64,000 nucleotides of DNA, taken from positions 1,550,001-1,614,000 of the forward strand of contig NC_013740.1 in the NCBI RefSeq assembly GCF_000025305.1, in the 5' to 3' direction. The translations under genes and the position numbers were made by a program. Below, piece by piece: positions 50,760 to 59,584 of this stretch; within the stretch, counting starts at the first letter, position 1, and each line of letters begins with the position of its first letter. This DNA comes from Acidaminococcus fermentans DSM 20731 (GTDB taxonomy: Bacteria > Bacillota > Negativicutes > Acidaminococcales > Acidaminococcaceae). The notes under the pieces were generated by a model that saw only the letters and a list, made by a program, of their open reading frames with translations, searched no databases and was not told where the DNA came from.

Positions 50760-50897
50760 GGGGGTGAAAAATTCACCCCCGTTGCGGGCCCCGGGTCACG
50801 GGTCGCGAGCCTGGACGTTTAAACCGTTTTGCAAAAATTGATTTCCATTGACCATTGACAGCCAAATAAAAAAGGGGCCTTTGGCTCCTTTTTTATT
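50760..50897. terminator. two hairpins between glmU and prs with a GGTCGCG repeat
   Basis: AAAAAAGGGGCC-TTT-GGCTCCTTTTTT (about 50868-50897), beside the glmU stop, and GGGGGTGAA-AAA-TTCACCCCC (50760-50780) can both terminate. Between them is an element GGGTCACGGGTCGCG with GACGTTTAAACCGTTTT (50793-50830) that recurs inverted at 57211-57242. Confidence 0.75.
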
Positions 50898-52266
50898 TCC
50901 TGTTCCTGTACTTCTCCGCCCAGCCAGGGATGTTCACCTGTTTTCCCCGGGCCACGCCCAAGGCGTTTTCCGGCACGTCCTTGGTGATGGTGGATCCGGC
51001 GGCGATGTAGCTGCCCTTTCCGATGGTCACCGGCGCCACCAGGTTGCTGTTGCAGCCCACGAAGGCGTCGTCCTCGATCACCGTCCGGTGCTTCACCTTC
51101 CCGTCGTAGTTCACGGTGATGGTGCCGCAGCCCATGTTCACCCCGCTGCCGATGTCGCTGTCCCCGATGTACTGGAGATGGGGCAGCTTGGTGCCCACCC
51201 CCACACTGGAGTTCTTCACTTCCACGAAGTTCCCCATCTTCACCTTGTCCCCGATCACCGTGTTGGGCCGCAGATGGTCATAGGGCCCCATGTGGACCCC
51301 GCTGCCCACCTGGCAGTCATGGGCATAGGCGAACTGGATGTGGGTGTCATTGCCTACCTTCACATTGGTGAACCGGACCTGGGGACCCACTTCGCAGTCT
51401 TCCCCGATTTCCGTTTCCCCTTCCAGCCAGGTGAAGGGATACAGCACCGTATCCCGGCCCACCTTCACGCCTTTTTCCACAAAGGTGCTGGCCGGATCCA
51501 TCACGGTGATCCCTTCGTCCATGAGTTTCCCCACGATCCGGGCGTTCATCACCTGCTGGGCCACCGCCAGCTGCCGGCGGGAGTTGATCCCCATTACCAT
51601 GTCAAAATCCCCGGTCTTGATGCCGGCCACGGTCCGGCCCCGTTTCAGGCATTCCGCCAGGATGTCCGTCAGGTAGTATTCTCCCTGGGCATTGTCGTTC
51701 TTCAGGTTCACCAGCAGGTCGAACAGCAATGGCAGTTCCACGCAGTAGATGCCCGTGTTGATTTCCCGGATCTCCCGCTGCAGCGGGGTGGCGTCCTTTT
51801 CCTCCACGATCCCGGTCACCTGGCCGGCATCATCCCGGAGGATCCGGCCGTAGCCGAAGGGATCCGGTGCTTCCGCGGTGAGCACGCTGACCCCGGCGCC
51901 GCTCTTTACATGGGTTTCGTAGAACTTCTTCAGTTCCGCCCCTTCCAGGAGAGGGGTATCCCCGCAAAGGATCAGGGCCGTGCCCTTTTCATCCCCCAGA
52001 AGGTCCCGGGCCTGGAGCACCGCATGGCCGGTGCCCAGCTGTTCTTCCTGCACCGCTACCCGGGCCCGGGTGCCCAGGAATTCCGTCACCTGTTCGGACC
52101 CGAAGCCCACGATCACGATCTTGTCATCGGCCCCGGCTTCGTCCGCCGCGTCCAGCACATGTTCCAACATGGGTTTCCCGCTCAGTTTGTGCAGCACCTT
52201 GGGGAGTTTGGATTTCATCCGGGTCCCCTTCCCTGCTGCCAGGATAATTGCCGCCAAATCAGACAT
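50893..52266 (-). CDS. glmU: bifunctional N-acetylglucosamine-1-phosphate uridylyltransferase / glucosamine-1-phosphate acetyltransferase
   Basis: GlmU acetylates glucosamine-1-P and couples it to UTP, giving UDP-GlcNAc for peptidoglycan and lipopolysaccharide. The 457-residue chain has the uridylyltransferase start AIILAAGKGTRMKSKLPKVLH, QLGTGHAV and NTGIYC, then the left-handed beta-helix acetyltransferase with hexapeptide repeats and GCGTITVNYDGKVKHRTVIEDDAFVGCNSNLVAPV split over the active site. It is followed by two hairpins before prs. Confidence 0.97.
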   Translation of the reverse strand: MSDLAAIILAAGKGTRMKSKLPKVLHKLSGKPMLEHVLDAADEAGADDKIVIVGFGSEQVTEFLGTRARVAVQEEQLGTGHAVLQARDLLGDEKGTALILCGDTPLLEGAELKKFYETHVKSGAGVSVLTAEAPDPFGYGRILRDDAGQVTGIVEEKDATPLQREIREINTGIYCVELPLLFDLLVNLKNDNAQGEYYLTDILAECLKRGRTVAGIKTGDFDMVMGINSRRQLAVAQQVMNARIVGKLMDEGITVMDPASTFVEKGVKVGRDTVLYPFTWLEGETEIGEDCEVGPQVRFTNVKVGNDTHIQFAYAHDCQVGSGVHMGPYDHLRPNTVIGDKVKMGNFVEVKNSSVGVGTKLPHLQYIGDSDIGSGVNMGCGTITVNYDGKVKHRTVIEDDAFVGCNSNLVAPVTIGKGSYIAAGSTITKDVPENALGVARGKQVNIPGWAEKYRNRK

Positions 52267-52287
52267 TCTTCCTTGCCTCCTAAAAAA

Positions 52288-53499
52288 TTACCGCATTTCG
52301 ATTTTATAGCCCGCCTTGCGCAGGGTATCCGCCACTTCCTTGGCGTGCTGCGCGTTCCGGGTCTCCACATCCAGTTCCACCCGGGTCACCCCCAGGGGTA
52401 CGGACCGGTCCGCCCGGTCGTGGTTGATGTAGAGGATGTTGATCTTCATTTCCTCCAGATAGCTGACGAACTTCAGCAGTTCCCCGGGCCGGTCCACCAT
52501 CCAGGTCACCATCTTCACCCGGCGTCCCGTGCGCACCAGCCCCCGTTCGATGATCTGGGAGATGGTGTTCACGTCGATGTTCCCGCCGCTGATCACCGCC
52601 GCCGCCCGGTCACTGCCCGGCACGATGTGGTGGAGCAGGGCGGCCAGAGGAGCAGCCCCGGCCCCTTCCACCACCATCTTGCCCCGTTCCAGCATCAGCA
52701 GCATGGCGGCGCAGATATCTTCCTCATTCACCAGCAGCATATCGTCCACATACTGGTTGATCAGCTTCCAGGTGAGCTTCCCGGGGATCCCCACGGCGAT
52801 CCCGTCCGCAATGGTCTTGCCCACCCCGTGGGTCACCCATTTGTTTTCCTTCTTGCTCAGGTACATGGCCGGCGCCTGTTCCGTCTGGACCCCATACACC
52901 TTCACCTTGGGGTTCACCTGCTTCACCGCCGCCGCGATCCCTGCCAGGAGGCCGCCGCCCCCCACCGGCACCACGATGCTTTCGATGTAGGGATTCTGTT
53001 CCAGGATCTCCAGACCGATGGTCCCCTGGCCGGCGATCACCGCCGGGTCGTCATAGGGATGGACAAAATAGGCCCCGGTTTCCTTCTGGATCTCCTGGGC
53101 CTTGGCCAGGGATTCGTCGAAGGTCTTCCCGTACAGCACCACTTCCGCCCCGTAGCCCTTAGTGGCTTCTGCCTTGGCCAGGGGGGCCCCTTCCGGCATC
53201 ACCACCGTGGATTTGCAGTGGGCCATCCGGCTGCCCAGGGCCACCCCCTGGGCATGGTTCCCGGCGGAGGCGGCGATGATCCCCTTTGCCTTCTGTTCCT
53301 CGCTGAGGGTCATAATGCAGTTGGAAGCCCCCCGTACCTTGAAGGACCCGGTGCGCTGGAGATTTTCCAGCTTCAGGTACACCTCCCGCTCGCTGATGGT
53401 GCTGAAGGTGTGGTTCCGTTCCAGAGGGGTCTTGTGGACCAGTTTTTCCAGCCGCTCCTGGGCGGCCCGGATGGTCTCCAAAGGGATCATTTCAGTCAT
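52288..53499 (-). CDS. ilvA: threonine ammonia-lyase with ACT domain
   Basis: A PLP enzyme that deaminates threonine to 2-oxobutyrate, for isoleucine synthesis or threonine fermentation. The 403-residue chain has LENLQRTGSFKVRGA with the PLP lysine (about residue 54), the AASAGNHAQGVAL loop, VPVGGGGLLAGIAAA for phosphate binding, and a C-terminal ACT domain (VTWMVDRPGELLKFVSYLEE). Length and single ACT domain fit the short biosynthetic/catabolic type also called tdcB. It is inserted between purR and glmU, in the same direction, 37 bp after purR. Confidence 0.93.
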   Translation of the reverse strand: MTEMIPLETIRAAQERLEKLVHKTPLERNHTFSTISEREVYLKLENLQRTGSFKVRGASNCIMTLSEEQKAKGIIAASAGNHAQGVALGSRMAHCKSTVVMPEGAPLAKAEATKGYGAEVVLYGKTFDESLAKAQEIQKETGAYFVHPYDDPAVIAGQGTIGLEILEQNPYIESIVVPVGGGGLLAGIAAAVKQVNPKVKVYGVQTEQAPAMYLSKKENKWVTHGVGKTIADGIAVGIPGKLTWKLINQYVDDMLLVNEEDICAAMLLMLERGKMVVEGAGAAPLAALLHHIVPGSDRAAAVISGGNIDVNTISQIIERGLVRTGRRVKMVTWMVDRPGELLKFVSYLEEMKINILYINHDRADRSVPLGVTRVELDVETRNAQHAKEVADTLRKAGYKIEMR

Positions 53500-53536
53500 T
53501 GGGTCATCTCTCCTTCTATTTGTCTGGTTTGTGGGA

Positions 53537-54349
53537 TTACAGCATTTCCGGCACGATGCTGATGGCCTTTGTTTCCGCGTCCACCCCCTGGAGGGTCATC
53601 AGGGACGCATATTCGTTGATGATCTTCTTTTCCGGTTCCCTGCTGGCGATGAACAGGTAGGTGCCCACCACTTCGGCCCCCACTTCCTCCGCCAGTTCCT
53701 GCATGCCCCGGGCGGTGCCCCCGGCCCGCATGAAATCGTCCACCACCAGTACCTTGCTCTTGGGAGGCAGGGCCTTCCGGGGCAGGCTCATGGTCTGGAT
53801 CTTTTTGCTGGAGCCGCTTACATAGCTGATGGAAACCGCCGGGCCTTCGGTGATCCGTGCTTCCTTCCGGGCCATCACCATGGGGATGTTGAAGGCACGG
53901 GCGGTGGCCAGGGCCAGGGAGATCCCCTTGGCTTCCACGGTCATGATGTAGTCCGGCTGGAGTTCCAGGGTCCGCTGCATGATGATCTCGCCCAGACGGA
54001 AAGAGATCTGGGGATCGAACAGCAGGTCGTTCATGTAGATCATCCCCCCGGGCAGCAGCCGGGACGGGTCGTTCAGCTTCTTGGCCAGGGTCCAGAGGAA
54101 TTCATTGTCCGCTTCCGGAGAATGGTAGGGAATGAACCGGACTCCGCCGCTGGCCCCCGCCACCGTCTCGATGATCCCCAGGTCGTAGGTGGACAGCCCG
54201 TTCCGCACGGTCTGGACATCTTCACTGAGAGTGCTTTTGGCCACGGTGAATTTTTCACAGAAATAGCTGAAAGGGAACAGCTGGAAAGGATGGTCGTTCA
54301 GTTCCTTGGTCAGCGCCACAATGCGTTCCAGTCTCTTGATTCTCGCCAT
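53537..54349 (-). CDS. purR: pur operon repressor PurR
   Basis: The Firmicute-type PurR binds PurBox DNA and is released by PRPP. The 270-residue chain has an N-terminal winged-helix domain (MARIKRLERIVALTKELND ... FCEKFTVAKSTLSEDV) and a phosphoribosyltransferase-like domain with the PRPP motif VLVVDDFMRAGGTARGMQE (about residues 200-218). Its ATG overlaps the stop of the GntR gene. Its presence between ispE and glmU is the standard Firmicute context; prs, the source of its ligand, is three genes away. Confidence 0.96.
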   Translation of the reverse strand: MARIKRLERIVALTKELNDHPFQLFPFSYFCEKFTVAKSTLSEDVQTVRNGLSTYDLGIIETVAGASGGVRFIPYHSPEADNEFLWTLAKKLNDPSRLLPGGMIYMNDLLFDPQISFRLGEIIMQRTLELQPDYIMTVEAKGISLALATARAFNIPMVMARKEARITEGPAVSISYVSGSSKKIQTMSLPRKALPPKSKVLVVDDFMRAGGTARGMQELAEEVGAEVVGTYLFIASREPEKKIINEYASLMTLQGVDAETKAISIVPEML

Positions 54350-55065
54350 TATGCATTCCCCTCTTTCTTTTCAGCCGCTTCCTTCTCCTTCTCCTGGGCT
54401 TCGATCACCTTCAGGAGGGTCCGTTCCGCGTTTTCCATATGGGTCCGTACCGCCTTCTGGGCCTTGTCCACACTGCGCTGGGCAATGGCGTCATAGATGG
54501 CCTGGTGCTCCCGGATCATGTCGTCCAGACGGCCCGGATAGGGCATGGACCGTCCCCGGATGGCGGTGATCTGTTCCCGCAGGTTGCTGATGATGTTCAT
54601 GCACCGGCGGTTCCGGCTGGCCTTGTAGATGATGTCATGGAAGGCGGTATCGTTTTCGATGATCCGGGGATAGTCCTTGGCCGCCACCAGCGGCTTGTCC
54701 GCATCCAGCAGAGTCTTCATTTCCCTGATTTCGTCATCCCCGATCCGTTCCGCCGCCAGGCCGGCTGCCAGCACATCCAGGGCCGTCCGGATCTCATACA
54801 CTTCGTTGATGTCCTTGATGGAAATGTCCGCCACATAAGCGCCCCGCCGGGGGATCATCACCACCAGCCCTTCCAGTTCCATTTTCCGGATGGCTTCCCG
54901 GACGGGAGTCCGGCTGACCCCCATCTCCTCCGCCAGCTGGAGTTCCATCAGCCGCATGCCCGCCGGGAACTGGCCGCTGATGATGGCCTGACGGATATTG
55001 TCCACCACCACATCCCGCAAAGGTCTGTAACTGTCCAAAGGGATCTGTTTCAAATGCTGCACCAT
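54349..55065 (-). CDS. GntR family regulator, FadR/FCD subfamily
   Basis: A 238-residue transcription factor. The N-terminal winged helix contains the GntR signature GQFPAGMRLMELQLAEEMGVSRTPVREAIRKME (about residues 32-65), and the C-terminal helical FCD domain has metal-ligand-type positions (ENDTAFHDIIYKAS, DDMIREHQAIYDAI, VRTHMENAERTLL). FCD regulators bind carboxylic acids; the effector here is unknown. The start at 55065 has GGAGGAG inside the end of ispE, so the two are coupled. Placed beside ilvA and purR, it may control neighbouring metabolism. Confidence 0.9.
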   Translation of the reverse strand: MVQHLKQIPLDSYRPLRDVVVDNIRQAIISGQFPAGMRLMELQLAEEMGVSRTPVREAIRKMELEGLVVMIPRRGAYVADISIKDINEVYEIRTALDVLAAGLAAERIGDDEIREMKTLLDADKPLVAAKDYPRIIENDTAFHDIIYKASRNRRCMNIISNLREQITAIRGRSMPYPGRLDDMIREHQAIYDAIAQRSVDKAQKAVRTHMENAERTLLKVIEAQEKEKEAAEKKEGNA

Positions 55066-55072
55066 GATTCGT

Positions 55073-55930
55073 CTACTCCTCCTGCACCGTATGTGCCACT
55101 TCGATCTCAATATCCACTTCTTGCTTCCCCAGGGCCTCCGCCGCCTGTTCCGCCCCTTCCCGGCCGGGGAAGATGCCGAACACCGTGGGGCCGCTGCCGC
55201 TCATCAGGGTCTTTTCCGCCCCCAGGGCCTCCAGTTCTTCTTTCAGCTTCCGGAGCACCGGATACCGGGCCACCGTCACTTTTTCCAGGTCGTTGCCCAT
55301 CCGGTCCAGGATCCCCTGCCGGTCCCCCCGGCGGATGGCCGTTTCCAGCCCCCGGATATCCAGAGGCTCCCGGCCCGGGATCCGGTCGATTTCCCTGTAG
55401 ACCCAGGCGGTGGACACCCCCAGATCCCGGGGTTTTGCCAGCACCAGGTCCAGCCGGGGTACCGGAGGCAGCACCGTCATCTGTTCCCCCCGTCCCCGGG
55501 CCCGCTGGGTGCCTCCGTAGAGACAGAAGGGAACATCGCTGCCGATGGCGGCCGCCAGTTCTTCCAGGGCCGGACGGTCCAGAGGCTGCCCGGAAAGGTC
55601 ATTGAGCCCCCGGAGCACCGCCGCCGCGTCCGTGCTGCCCCCGGCCAGACCCGCCGCCAGGAAGATCCGCTTGGCGCAGGTCAGCTGCCAGTCCGCCGAT
55701 TTTCCCGTCTTTTGGGCAAAAGCCAGGGCCGCCTTCACCATCAGGTTGGTGCCGTCGCAGGGAAGGTCCGGATTGTCCGTCACCAGCTCCAGCCGGTCCG
55801 CCGGGGCAAAGGTGATGGTGTCCCCCAGGGAAATGGACTGCATGATCATATCCACCTGATGATAGCCGTCAGGACGGCGGCCCAGCACACTGAGCCCCAG
55901 ATTGATTTTACTGTATGCCTTCCGCTCCAT
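55073..55930 (-). CDS. ispE: 4-diphosphocytidyl-2-C-methyl-D-erythritol kinase
   Basis: IspE phosphorylates CDP-methylerythritol in the MEP route to isoprenoids. It is a GHMP kinase of 285 residues: AYSKINLGLSVLGRRPDGYH (catalytic Lys and substrate loop), the ATP loop IFLAAGLAGGSTDAAAVLRGL (about residues 88-108) and the SGSGPTVFGIF C-terminal motif. It starts the leftward group ispE-gntR-purR-ilvA-glmU. Start ATG with GAAGGGAG. Confidence 0.96.
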   Translation of the reverse strand: MERKAYSKINLGLSVLGRRPDGYHQVDMIMQSISLGDTITFAPADRLELVTDNPDLPCDGTNLMVKAALAFAQKTGKSADWQLTCAKRIFLAAGLAGGSTDAAAVLRGLNDLSGQPLDRPALEELAAAIGSDVPFCLYGGTQRARGRGEQMTVLPPVPRLDLVLAKPRDLGVSTAWVYREIDRIPGREPLDIRGLETAIRRGDRQGILDRMGNDLEKVTVARYPVLRKLKEELEALGAEKTLMSGSGPTVFGIFPGREGAEQAAEALGKQEVDIEIEVAHTVQEE

Positions 55931-56209
55931 GGTCCGCTCCCTTCGCCGGCCAAAGCCGGTCTGCTGAAAGATTTTCCCCTCAAAATAAAAAAAGCAATTA
56001 TGTATTCTGTATCCATGTTATTGTACCGTGAAACGGCCCCGTCCGCAATAGGAGGAAGGGGTTTTTATGAACATTTTTTCAAAAATTTTTCGCGAACGTT
56101 CTTTATTTATAATTTTCTGTGAAAAAACCAGGGGAGATGATACAATGGGAAGGAGCGGCTGCCCCTGCGGCCGGCCCCTGCCAAATCATTCCCCGAGGAG
56201 GTCCTGCCA

Positions 56210-57082
56210 TTGAAAAAACAATGCATCCGTTACTTTATGACGGCCCTGGGATGCCTTTTGATGGCCCTTGCCATCAACGCCTTCTTTGTCCAGCACCATT
56301 TCCTCTCCGGAGGCATCTCCGGGGTAGCCATCATCCTCTACTACCTTACCGGCTGGCCCCCGGGCATCACCAGCCTGGTGTTCAACATTCCCCTGTTCTG
56401 GATCGCCTGGAAATACATGAGCCGGCAGTTCTTCATCAACAGCGTCATCGGCACCGTGCTCTTCTCCCTGGCCCTGGACGGCACCGCCTTTGTCCAAGCT
56501 TACGTGGCCATCCCGGACAAGCTGCTGTGCTCCATTGCCGGGGGCGCCCTGGGCGGTCTGGGCAGCGCCCTGGTGTACCGGTCCGAAGCCTCCACCGGAG
56601 GCGTGGATATCCTGGGCTTTCTCACCCGGAAGTACTACCACATTTCCGTGAGCACCACCAACTTCCTGTTCGACACCTGCGTCATGGCCGCCGCCGTGGT
56701 GTTTCTGGGGCTCACCCCGGTGCTCTACAGTATGGTGCTGTTCTTCATCACCCTGAAAGCCACCAACCTGTTCATGGTGGGCTTCGACTACAAGAAGCAG
56801 GTGCTCATCATCTCCACCCACGCCGAAGAGATCAGCCGGCGGATCATGGACGAGGTGAACCGGGGCGTCACCCTGCTGGACGGCCAGGGAGGCTACACCC
56901 GCCGGCCCCAGAAAGTGATCCTGGTGGTGGTGAAGCTCACCCAGCTGGCCCACCTGGAAACCATCATCAAAGAAGTGGACCCGGTGGCCTTCGTAACCAT
57001 CCAGGACGCCAACAACGTGTTCGGCCGGGGCTTCACCCAGCCCAACCTGGATCTGGAAGAGGAGAAGAGGATGAGGAAATAG
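56210..57082 (+). CDS. YitT family membrane protein (DUF161/DUF2179)
   Basis: A 290-residue inner-membrane protein with five or six hydrophobic helices in the first 200 residues (LGCLLMALAINAFFVQHHFLSGGISGVAIILYYLTGWPPG is the YitT start, seen over residues 13-52, with the diagnostic GGISGVA). It ends in a cytoplasmic DUF2179 ferredoxin-like domain (GVTLLDGQGGYTRRPQKVILVVV). The function is not settled for the family. The start is TTG at 56210, fixed by GAGGAGG 7 nt upstream; there is no better ATG. It stands alone, divergent from ispE. Confidence 0.92.
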   Translation: MKKQCIRYFMTALGCLLMALAINAFFVQHHFLSGGISGVAIILYYLTGWPPGITSLVFNIPLFWIAWKYMSRQFFINSVIGTVLFSLALDGTAFVQAYVAIPDKLLCSIAGGALGGLGSALVYRSEASTGGVDILGFLTRKYYHISVSTTNFLFDTCVMAAAVVFLGLTPVLYSMVLFFITLKATNLFMVGFDYKKQVLIISTHAEEISRRIMDEVNRGVTLLDGQGGYTRRPQKVILVVVKLTQLAHLETIIKEVDPVAFVTIQDANNVFGRGFTQPNLDLEEEKRMRK

Positions 57083-57084
57083 GT

Positions 57085-57278
57085 GGTGTTGCATGAGCAA
57101 CACCATCTGTCGCGGGTCTCGGGTCATGGGTCGCGGGCTTGTTGGTGCAGACCTAATGTCCCATTTGGCAGAATACATCCGATTTAACCTTACCCATCCG
57201 ATAGAAAAAGGTCAAACGGTTTAGCCGTCCAAGCCCGCGACCAAAAAAAGGCTGTTGCTCACGCAACAGCCTTTTTTC
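57085..57278. repeat. intergenic element: inverted repeat with flanking hairpins
   Basis: GGTGTTGC/GCAACACC (57086-57107) follows the yitT-like gene. A 13-bp inverted repeat GGTCGCGGGCTTG (57129-57141) and CAAGCCCGCGACC (57230-57242) encloses about 90 bp. The right end, AAAAAAGGCTGTTGC-TCAC-GCAACAGCCTTTTTT (57243-57278), is a strong bidirectional terminator for gltS. No gene is present. Confidence 0.75.
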
Positions 57279-57287
57279 TTCCCTATC

Positions 57288-58487
57288 TTATTTAAACATA
57301 TTGATGAACACCATCAGGATACCGGAGTTGCAGAAGTCCACAAACATGGCCCCTACCAGCGGTACCGCGAAGAATGCCCGGGGAGCCGGACCATAGTTGG
57401 CGGTGATGGCACTCATGTTGGCCATGGCGTTGGGGGTTGCGCCCATACCGAAGCCGCACACGGCGGAAACTTCAACAGCCGCATCGTAGTCCTTGCCCAT
57501 GGCGTTGAATACCACGAAGGTGGTGTACAGAGCCATGAATACAACCTGTACCACAGCGATGATGGCCAGAGGGCCGGCGATGTCGAACAGTTCCCAGATC
57601 CGCAGGCTCATCATGGCCAGGGACAGGAAGATGTTCAGGCCAACATCCCCAACGGTGCCGATTTCCTGCATGGGAACAGGCAGCCCTTCTGCGTGGTCAG
57701 AGATGTTCCGGATCACAGCTGCCACGATCATGGAGCCGATGTATCCAGGGAAAGTCAGACCAACGCTGGTGAAGAACTTGCTGACGATGGTACCGATACC
57801 CATGGCAACCAGGATTTCACCGGTAGCCAGCATGAAGTTTTCCGGAGTCATGGTCAGAGTGGCATTTTCTTCCATGCTCTGGGCTTTTTCATTGGCCCCT
57901 TCCATATCTTCCTTGGTGCTGTGCAGATGATATTTTTCCAGCAGACGGTGAGCCACAGGGCCGCCCATCAGGGATCCGGAAATCAGACCGAAGGTAGCCA
58001 TGGCGATGGCCACGGTGGTGGCCCGTTCAACCCCGATGCCTTCCAGCATGGGACCGAAAGCCCCGGAAGTCCCATGGCCGCCAACCAGAGGAATGGAGCC
58101 GGCGCACAGGCCCAGCAGCGGATGCAGGCCGGTAACCTTGGCCAGAGACACGCCGATGATATCCTGGAAGGTGATCAGGATGGCGCAGATGATGGTCAGG
58201 ATGAATACGTCACGGCCGCCTTTTTTCAGCAGGGCATAGCTGGCGCTGAACCCTACGCTGGTGAAGAACATGTTCATGAAGAAACTTTGCTGCACCGTGT
58301 CCAGTTTGATGGCGCCAGTGCCAGCTTCAAACAGAGCCAGGTTCAGCAGGGCGAACAGCACGCCGCCGATAACCGGGTTCGGGATACAATAGGTTTGGAG
58401 AAATTTAATCTTCTGCTTTAGCAGTTTTCCCAGATAGTACAGTAAAATACCTACAGCAAGAGTCTGATAAGAATTCAGGGCAAACAT
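57288..58487 (-). CDS. gltS: sodium/glutamate symporter
   Basis: GltS imports glutamate with Na+. The 399-residue protein has about ten membrane segments in two inverted halves, with the family's re-entrant motifs: YCIPNPVIGGVLFALL, GLCAGSIPLVGGHGTSGAFGPML split near residue 145-167, and SAVCGFGMGATPNAMANMSAITANYGPAP (about 330-358). In a glutamate-fermenting Negativicute it would feed the main energy pathway, which is inference. It follows holA by only 22 bp with an AAGGAGG site and no visible terminator between, so it may be read from the com-holA transcript as well as its own promoter. Confidence 0.96.
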   Translation of the reverse strand: MFALNSYQTLAVGILLYYLGKLLKQKIKFLQTYCIPNPVIGGVLFALLNLALFEAGTGAIKLDTVQQSFFMNMFFTSVGFSASYALLKKGGRDVFILTIICAILITFQDIIGVSLAKVTGLHPLLGLCAGSIPLVGGHGTSGAFGPMLEGIGVERATTVAIAMATFGLISGSLMGGPVAHRLLEKYHLHSTKEDMEGANEKAQSMEENATLTMTPENFMLATGEILVAMGIGTIVSKFFTSVGLTFPGYIGSMIVAAVIRNISDHAEGLPVPMQEIGTVGDVGLNIFLSLAMMSLRIWELFDIAGPLAIIAVVQVVFMALYTTFVVFNAMGKDYDAAVEVSAVCGFGMGATPNAMANMSAITANYGPAPRAFFAVPLVGAMFVDFCNSGILMVFINMFK

Positions 58488-58509
58488 TTACACATTTCCT
58501 CCTTCAAAT

Positions 58510-59571
58510 TCAACTTCTTCCTACAAGGGTAACCAACACTTCCTCAAGCCGCGACCAGGTCCGTCCTCCCTGGCGGGAGTCCGCCGTCAGCCGTGCCAGC
58601 TGGACCATGCCATTTTGTAAGGATTCCTCAGAAAAATAATTGCTGTGCTGCATGGCCAGCTTCACCGCATAGGGGTGCATTTTCAGCGTGGATGCAATCG
58701 CGTCCTGGCGAGCACCTTGTTTCACCATTTCCTTCACCTGGAGCAGACGCCGGAGCGAAGCAAAGAGCCGCATGGCCAGTCCGGTGATCCCGTCACTGCC
58801 GCTGTTCTTCCGCTCCTCTTTCAGAAGGAGCAGGACCTTGTCCAGCTTCCTCTCCTCCACCGCGTTCCCCAGGGCAAAACCGGAAATCTCCGGCAGCTGG
58901 GAAAACATCTGCGCCACATCCTCAGCCTGCCACAGCTTCCGTTCCCCCGCATACAGGGCGATCTTGGCGATTTCCTGCTGAAGGAACAGCAGGGGAACCG
59001 TATCCGCCGCCGATGCGTATTCCTGGATCAGATTCAGGGCATCCGGGGTGAACCGGGCGCCGTACTGATCCGCCTGGCTCCGGAGCCAGGGCTGCAGCTG
59101 GTAGGACCGAAGGGTGGGACATTCCACCACCACAGCCTTCCGGCTCATGGCTTTGTAGAACCCCTGTCTCTTGTCCAGCTTGGTGCACAGACAGAAAACA
59201 TAGGCATAATCCGGCACGTCACTGAGCAGTTCCGTGAACTGTTCCAGAGGCGTTACCTTCTTTCCCTTCCCTTTGGTGCCCGTTTTCCGGGCCGGTGCCT
59301 TTTCCGTGAGCACCCGGGGATCTTCGATGACCACCCAGTTGCCCCCGCCGAAAAAAGGCATGGTGTTGATGGCTTCTCCCAAAGCCTCCATCTGGAAATC
59401 CTTCTGGAAGCTCCATTCAGTGGGCTCTTCCCCAGGGGCGAACGCCCGCTGCCGGAAGGCCCTGCCCACGGCTTTCCTGAAATACTCCTCCTCCCCCCAG
59501 GCCACGACAACATGGGGACACGCTGGATTTTTCCGCAGACTTTCCAGAAATACATCCGCCGTTGTGTTCAC
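58510..59571 (-). CDS. holA: DNA polymerase III delta subunit
   Basis: The delta subunit opens the beta sliding clamp in the clamp loader. The 353-residue protein has VVVAWGEEEYFRKAVGRAF, a degenerate P-loop-free nucleotide domain, DYAYVFCLCTKLDKRQGFYKA, and the C-terminal collar with FASLRRLLQVKEMVKQGARQDAIAS and HPYAVKLAM, all typical of Firmicute YqeN. The start is taken as GTG at 59571 (VNTTADVFLESL) because TAGGAG lies 10 nt upstream and the longer open frame overlaps comEC. comEC-holA adjacency is standard. Confidence 0.92.
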   Translation of the reverse strand: MNTTADVFLESLRKNPACPHVVVAWGEEEYFRKAVGRAFRQRAFAPGEEPTEWSFQKDFQMEALGEAINTMPFFGGGNWVVIEDPRVLTEKAPARKTGTKGKGKKVTPLEQFTELLSDVPDYAYVFCLCTKLDKRQGFYKAMSRKAVVVECPTLRSYQLQPWLRSQADQYGARFTPDALNLIQEYASAADTVPLLFLQQEIAKIALYAGERKLWQAEDVAQMFSQLPEISGFALGNAVEERKLDKVLLLLKEERKNSGSDGITGLAMRLFASLRRLLQVKEMVKQGARQDAIASTLKMHPYAVKLAMQHSNYFSEESLQNGMVQLARLTADSRQGGRTWSRLEEVLVTLVGRS

Positions 59572-59584
59572 AATCGATCCACTC

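Noticed and set aside
50848-53562. Plus-strand open frame of about 904 codons
   Set aside because: Antisense to glmU and ilvA; same shadow composition.
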